NCBI GenBank assembly: GCA_009782695.1
Contig: WRIO01000020.1
Coordinates: forward strand, 1-9,758
Reading direction: 5' to 3'
From: Candidatus Cloacimonadota bacterium
Lineage (GTDB): Bacteria > Cloacimonadota > Cloacimonadia > Cloacimonadales > WRIO01
Length of the DNA: 9,758 nucleotides
The translations under genes were made by a program, and so were the position numbers. The notes beneath the pieces were generated by a model that was given only the letters and a program-made list of their open reading frames with translations, was not told where the DNA came from and did not search any database. Shown here piece after piece: positions 6,889-9,758 of the stretch (position 1 is its first letter; every line of letters begins with the position of its first letter).

Positions 6889-6998
6889 ACGGAACGATGT
6901 TCGTTTAAAAATCAGTCCGCAGGACACCATAACCTGTCATTTGTAACTAGAAACTTGTAACTCCCAACGAAGTTGGGCATGGCATCGTTCCCTACGAA
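6889..6998 (-). repeat. Inverted, truncated copy of the MITE-like element
   Basis: This is the reverse complement of positions 118-227, identical at 108 of 110 positions without gaps. It keeps one element end (TTCCCTACGAA, 6988-6998) and the hairpin CCCAAC-GAA-GTTGGG (6963-6977). It lacks the other third of the element, where a different repeat module is joined instead. It is therefore a truncated or recombined copy in opposite orientation to the first. Confidence 0.85.
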
Positions 6999-7044
6999 AA
7001 TAAGGTATGTAATGTTTTCCAGAAAAAAAACATAAAAAAAGTAT

Positions 7045-7215
7045 TTGACAAAAAAAGGGCATTAAAAAAAATGGTTCTTTACAGGTTATATTTACCTTTC
7101 AAAAGTGGATATAAACCGAAGAAGAAAGCTTGAAAGTAAAGCTTTATAGGTCTAGTGGGATATCACGGCAGGGTAAAATCTATCGTGGTAAAACTGCTCA
7201 AAAAAGCAGTTTTTT
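7045..7215 (+). ncRNA. Candidate small RNA or leader transcript upstream of S10
   Basis: A perfect TTGACA (7045-7050) stands ahead of a very A-rich stretch. Downstream are three consecutive hairpins: AAAGCTT (7125-7131) with AAGCTTT (7139-7145); TATCACG (7161-7167) with CGTGGTA (7184-7190, one G-U pair); and a terminator at 7190-7215. No good -10 box is seen at the right distance, which is the main weakness. The sequence does not match SRP RNA, tmRNA, 6S RNA or tRNA features that I can recognise by eye. It could be a stand-alone RNA or the first part of an attenuated S10 leader. Confidence 0.35.
7190..7215 (+). terminator. Rho-independent terminator upstream of rpsJ
   Basis: AAAACTGCT (7190-7198) pairs perfectly with AGCAGTTTT (7205-7213) around a CAAAAA loop, and the T-run covers 7210-7215. 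It lies 215 bases before the rpsJ start with no gene in front of it, so it either ends a small RNA or acts as an attenuator in the S10 leader. Confidence 0.75.
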
Positions 7216-7279
7216 GGATTCGGGCTATACAATTTTTTATCTTTGTATTTGGCTTATCAGAGATAAATTCGCACGAATC

Positions 7280-7310
7280 TTGATTTAAAGATAGCTACTA
7301 TCTTTATAAA
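7280..7310 (+). promoter_or_regulatory. Possible distal S10 operon promoter
   Basis: TTGATT (7280-7285) is followed by TTTATA (7303-7308, spacer 17) or TATAAA (7305-7310, spacer 19). TATAAAAGTC at 7305-7314 is repeated exactly at 7360-7369, suggesting tandem promoters. Confidence 0.35.
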
Positions 7311-7337
7311 AGTCAAACACACCCCCTCTAACCTCAT

Positions 7338-7365
7338 TTGTCAGAAAAAACAGTGGCTCTATAAA
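7338..7365 (+). promoter_or_regulatory. Likely proximal S10 operon promoter
   Basis: TTGTCA (7338-7343) and TATAAA (7360-7365), separated by 16 bases, each match the sigma70 consensus at five of six positions. Transcription would begin near 7372, giving a leader of about 60 bases that contains the 7381-7401 hairpin and the rpsJ ribosome site. It lies downstream of the 7190-7215 terminator, so ribosomal-protein transcription would not have to cross it. Confidence 0.55.
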
Positions 7366-7380
7366 AGTCTCTGTTTTCGG

Positions 7381-7401
7381 TCAGCACTGAAAAGTAGCTG
7401 A
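7381..7401 (+). promoter_or_regulatory. GAAA-tetraloop hairpin in the rpsJ leader
   Basis: TCAGCACT (7381-7388), loop GAAA (7389-7392), AGT (7393-7395), bulged A (7396) and GCTGA (7397-7401) form an eight-pair hairpin with a GNRA tetraloop. It ends 18 bases before the GGAGG site of rpsJ. Such a compact bulged hairpin is a plausible binding site for a ribosomal protein acting as autorepressor, but this is inference. Confidence 0.45.
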
Positions 7402-7430
7402 TTTAGGAAAGAATAATTCGGAGGAAAGCT

Positions 7431-7751
7431 GTGAGTAAACAAGAAAGCTCAAACAGAATTCGTATTCGGCTAAAGGCTTATGATTTTCGCTTGCTCGATA
7501 AATCGGTGGCGGAGATAGTTAAGAATACGCGAAACACCGGTGCCAAGATCGTGGGTCCTGTGCCATTACCAACAGAACGCACCCTTTACACGATACTTCG
7601 GTCACCGCATGTGAACAAGAAGGCTCAAGATCAGTTTCAGATGCTCGTGCACAAGAGAGTGATCGACATCATAAACGCCACTCCTCAGACGATAGCCACG
7701 CTAAAGAAGCTAAACCTTCCAGCAGGCGTGCATGTCGAGATCAAGGTGTAG
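7431..7751 (+). CDS. rpsJ: 30S ribosomal protein S10
   Basis: S10 is a component of the 30S head; in many bacteria it also takes part in transcription antitermination with NusB. The 106-residue protein is of normal length, with an N-terminal [14 protein letters not shown] (10-23), the loop [14 protein letters not shown] (36-49), [19 protein letters not shown] and the C-terminal [11 protein letters not shown]. Translation starts at GTG 7431, six bases after a strong GGAGG (7420-7424), which fixes the start. It opens the S10 operon. The stop codon overlaps the ribosome site of rplC. Confidence 0.98.
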   Translation: MSKQESSNRIRIRLKAYDFRLLDKSVAEIVKNTRNTGAKIVGPVPLPTERTLYTILRSPHVNKKAQDQFQMLVHKRVIDIINATPQTIATLKKLNLPAGVHVEIKV

Positions 7752-7760
7752 GGAGGGCAG

Positions 7761-8378
7761 ATGATAGGTCTTATCGGTAAAAAATTAGGAATGTCTCAGA
7801 TCTTTGAGCCCAGTGGCCGCGTGATACCCGTTACGCTGGTGCAGGCTGGTCCTTGCACTGTGGTGCAAAAAAAGACGATAGAGACAGATGGCTACACTTC
7901 TATCCAAGTCGGATACGAAGAAGTGGCAGAGAAAAGAGTGCGCAAACCTCAGCGGGGACACTTTAAAAAGCACGAGAGCAAATGCTATCGTCACCTAAAA
8001 GAGTTCCGCATAGGGCAAGAGCAAGAATATACGCAAGGTCAAGTCATAGATGTGCAGATATTCAAACAAAATGAGATCATCAAAGTGATAGGAACCTCGA
8101 AAGGTAAAGGTTTCCAGGGCGGTATGAAGCGACACGGTTTTCACGGATTTGAGCAAAGCCACGGCGTGCATGAGTCTTTTCGTGGACCCGGTTCCGTAGG
8201 TCAATGCGCTCAGCCTTCCCGTATCTTCAAGGGTCAAAAGATGGCAGGGCACATGGGTGTGCAACGCGTCACGGTAAAAAATCTAAAAGTGATCAAAATC
8301 GACACTGAACGAAATATTATCATGGTGAAAGGCGCTATCCCAGGTCACAACAACAGTATCGTGATTTTGAGTAAATAA
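7761..8378 (+). CDS. rplC: 50S ribosomal protein L3
   Basis: L3 is an early assembly protein of the 50S subunit whose central loop reaches the peptidyl-transferase centre. The 205-residue protein begins with the characteristic MIGLIGKKLGM and carries GTSKGKGFQGGMKRHGF (111-127), GPGSVGQCAQPSRIFKGQKMAGHMG (142-166) and VKGAIPG (189-195). At the position of the PrmB-methylated glutamine of E. coli L3 (Q150, PGSIGQNQ) a simple alignment puts Ala150, so that modification is probably absent. GGGAGGG (7751-7757) precedes the ATG at 7761, nine bases after the rpsJ stop. Confidence 0.98.
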   Translation: MIGLIGKKLGMSQIFEPSGRVIPVTLVQAGPCTVVQKKTIETDGYTSIQVGYEEVAEKRVRKPQRGHFKKHESKCYRHLKEFRIGQEQEYTQGQVIDVQIFKQNEIIKVIGTSKGKGFQGGMKRHGFHGFEQSHGVHESFRGPGSVGQCAQPSRIFKGQKMAGHMGVQRVTVKNLKVIKIDTERNIIMVKGAIPGHNNSIVILSK

Positions 8379-8380
8379 AA

Positions 8381-8386
8381 GGTGAG
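8381..8386 (+). promoter_or_regulatory. Ribosome-binding site deciding the rplD start
   Basis: GGTGAG (8381-8386) lies seven bases before the ATG at 8394 and matches the anti-Shine-Dalgarno sequence. It overlaps an alternative in-frame GTG at 8382, which has no comparable site in front of it. This favours 8394 as the start. Confidence 0.6.
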
Positions 8387-8393
8387 TAATACA

Positions 8394-9029
8394 ATGATAG
8401 AAGCAAAAAAATACACAGCCACAGGTGAGCTGGCAGGCAATGTCACACTTCCTGACACACTTTTCGCTGTAAGCTGTAAGAACCCAAACGCCTTACTTTA
8501 TGAAGTGATAAATATGTATCGTGCGAACCAACGCCAAGGCACAGTTTGTAAAAAAACTCGTGGCGAAGTGATAGGTAGCACACGCAAAATATTCCGCCAA
8601 AAAGGCACTGGTAACGCCCGTATGGGTGCTATCCACACCCCTATCCGCAAAGGCGGTGGCAGGGCTTTCCCTCCTCGCCCGAAAGACTGGTATAGTGTGA
8701 TACCTGTGCGTAAAAAAAGATTGGCTCTAAAGCTTGCCCTCAGCATGAAAGCAGCTACTCAAACTGTATATGTGCTCGAAGAGATTAGCTTCGAAAAGCC
8801 AAACACCAAACAGGCTCGTCAGCTGATAAACAAGATAGTCCCCGAAAAAGGAAAGAAGCTGCTGATCACATCTTGCAACAACCAAAATATAGTAAAGTCA
8901 TTTAGCAATCTACCAGATGTGTCTATGGACGCAGCAAACAGGCTTTTCGCTTATGAAGTGCTATCTTGCAAATACCTGATCATCACAGCGGACGCCTTAA
9001 AACAAGCAGAGGAGGTTTTCGTAAAATGA
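8394..9029 (+). CDS. rplD: 50S ribosomal protein L4
   Basis: L4 binds 23S rRNA; its long loop lines the polypeptide exit tunnel, and in some bacteria L4 represses its own operon. The predicted 211-residue product has an N-terminal globular part, the tunnel loop KTRGEVIGSTRKIFRQKGTGNARMGAIHTPIRKGGG (about 54-89) and a C-terminal alpha/beta fold. I chose ATG 8394 because GGTGAG (8381-8386) is well spaced from it; the alternative GTG at 8382 adds only four residues (MSNT) and consumes that site. The 3' end overlaps the rplW start in ATGA, indicating translational coupling. L4 is a natural candidate ligand for the leader hairpins upstream of rpsJ, though nothing here proves it. Confidence 0.96.
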   Translation: MIEAKKYTATGELAGNVTLPDTLFAVSCKNPNALLYEVINMYRANQRQGTVCKKTRGEVIGSTRKIFRQKGTGNARMGAIHTPIRKGGGRAFPPRPKDWYSVIPVRKKRLALKLALSMKAATQTVYVLEEISFEKPNTKQARQLINKIVPEKGKKLLITSCNNQNIVKSFSNLPDVSMDAANRLFAYEVLSCKYLIITADALKQAEEVFVK

Positions 9030-9310
9030 AGACAGCAAGAGAAATCATCATAGCTCCCCTCATCACAGAAAAAACCACTCAACAAGCAGTGCAAAACGTT
9101 TATACCTTCGAAGTAAGTATGAACGCCAATAAAATAGAAATCAAAAAAGCTATCGAATTTATATTTAATGTCGATGTCTTACGGGTAAACACCGTGCGTA
9201 TAGCTGGCAAACCAAAGACTTATGGTCGCTGGTCGGGATACAAACCCAGCTGGAAAAAAGCAGTGGTAACCGTAAAAGACGGACAGCGCATAGCTGACTT
9301 TGATATGTAA
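9026..9310 (+). CDS. rplW: 50S ribosomal protein L23
   Basis: L23 sits at the exit of the ribosomal tunnel and docks trigger factor and the signal recognition particle. The 94-residue protein has the typical IIIAPLITEKTT start, VYTFEVSMNANKIEIKKAIEFIFNVDVLRVNTV (25-57) and the basic loop KTYGRWSGYKPSWKKAVVTV. I start it at ATG 9026, which overlaps the rplD stop as ATGA and has AGGAGG (9010-9015) ten bases before it. An upstream in-frame ATG at 8966 would add 20 unrelated residues read from inside rplD. Confidence 0.97.
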   Translation: MKTAREIIIAPLITEKTTQQAVQNVYTFEVSMNANKIEIKKAIEFIFNVDVLRVNTVRIAGKPKTYGRWSGYKPSWKKAVVTVKDGQRIADFDM

Positions 9311-9325
9311 GGGAGGGAGTAAATA

Positions 9326-9758
9326 ATGGGAATAAAAAAATATAAACCGATCACACCATCGCTCAGACACCGCACAGGATATACATTTGACGAAATAACC
9401 ACTGATAAACCTGAAAAATCCTTGCTTGCTCCTTTGAAAAAAACAGCAGGTCGTAATAATCACGGACGCGTAACTTCTCGCCGTCGTGGTGGTGGTCACA
9501 AAAGAGCTTATAGAATTATCGATTTTAAACGCAATAAATTTGATATACCTGCAAAAGTAGCGACTATCGAATATGACCCGAATAGAACTGCCCGTATCGC
9601 ATTACTCCACTATGTGGACGGTGAAAAAAGATATATCGTTGCACCCGAAGGTCTTACAGTAGGCACTATGATTATCAGTGGTAAAGAAGCACCTATAATG
9701 CCCGGCAATGCTATGCCACTAGAAAGAATACCTCTCGGAACACAAGTGCATAATATCG
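9326..9758 (+). CDS. rplB: 50S ribosomal protein L2 (5' part)
   Basis: L2 is a core 50S protein needed for subunit association and peptidyl transfer. The window holds the first 144 codons of a protein normally about 275 residues long; the rest lies beyond the right edge. Translation gives [18 protein letters not shown], the RNA-binding segment [19 protein letters not shown] (42-60) followed by [10 protein letters not shown], and an OB-like region with [19 protein letters not shown] and [10 protein letters not shown]. The ATG at 9326 follows GGGAGGGAG (9311-9319), 15 bases after the rplW stop. The reading frame is open to the edge and the N-terminus is intact. Confidence 0.97.
   Translation, partial: MGIKKYKPITPSLRHRTGYTFDEITTDKPEKSLLAPLKKTAGRNNHGRVTSRRRGGGHKRAYRIIDFKRNKFDIPAKVATIEYDPNRTARIALLHYVDGEKRYIVAPEGLTVGTMIISGKEAPIMPGNAMPLERIPLGTQVHNI

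Noticed and set aside
6395..6998. A possible CRISPR array, because of several repeated palindromic units.
   Set aside because: Units differ in sequence, spacing is irregular, there are no uniform spacers and no cas genes are present.
118..6998. A composite transposon carrying rimO, dinG, gpsA and rhaD between inverted elements.
   Set aside because: There is no transposase, the second element is truncated, no outer target duplication is seen, and the enclosed genes are ordinary housekeeping genes.
7147..7190. A stretch containing TCTAGTGG that briefly resembles a tRNA D-arm.
   Set aside because: No acceptor stem, anticodon arm or T-loop (GGTTCGAATCC-like) could be built around it.
7213..7245. 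TTTG-N21-TATCTTTG, matching the Bacteroidetes -33/-7 promoter consensus.
   Set aside because: It overlaps the T-run of the terminator. The strong Shine-Dalgarno sites in this window do not look like Bacteroidetes, so a chance match is more likely.

Overview
The window is bacterial chromosome of moderate GC content. It carries nine protein genes, all on the plus strand: rimO, a dinG-type exonuclease-helicase, gpsA, a rhaD-like class II aldolase, and the first five genes of the S10 ribosomal-protein operon (rpsJ, rplC, rplD, rplW, and rplB running off the right edge). Clear Shine-Dalgarno sequences (GGAGG, GGGAGGG, AGGAGG) precede the ribosomal genes. Ile ATA codons are common. No marker fixes the phylum. 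The SD usage argues against a typical Bacteroidetes, and I would only guess at a Gram-negative lineage outside the well-sampled groups; this guess is weak.

Layout. Positions 1-296 hold no gene but are packed with repeats, including a 153-bp MITE-like element (118-270) with perfect 11-bp terminal inverted repeats. Positions 297-4584 hold rimO and dinG, one base apart. The dinG stop codon lies inside a GAAATTA heptamer repeat. A 77-bp gap with a sigma70-like promoter leads to gpsA (4662-5702), whose end overlaps the rhaD-like gene (5689-6393) by 14 bp. Positions 6394-7430 (1,037 bp) hold no recognisable protein gene. From left to right they contain a repeat element directly after the aldolase stop, a strong hairpin terminator (6651-6700), a second repeat cluster whose last part is an inverted 108/110 copy of the element near position 118, a possible small RNA or leader ending in a second terminator (7190-7215), two promoter-like boxes, and a GAAA-tetraloop hairpin just before the rpsJ ribosome-binding site. 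The S10 operon begins at 7431 in the usual order.

How the genes may work together. RimO modifies ribosomal protein S12. DinG is a repair/replication helicase; its pairing with rimO looks like simple co-transcription. The gpsA-rhaD pair is metabolically suggestive: rhamnulose-1-phosphate aldolases release dihydroxyacetone phosphate (DHAP), which is GpsA's substrate, so the overlap could couple DHAP production to glycerol-3-phosphate synthesis. The most unusual part is the intergenic DNA: a mosaic of repeat modules built largely from tiny palindromes with three-base loops, often TTC/GAA, with one module in inverted orientation on both sides of the 6.7-kb rimO-to-rhaD block. I found no evidence of a defence system, CRISPR array, tRNA or rRNA.
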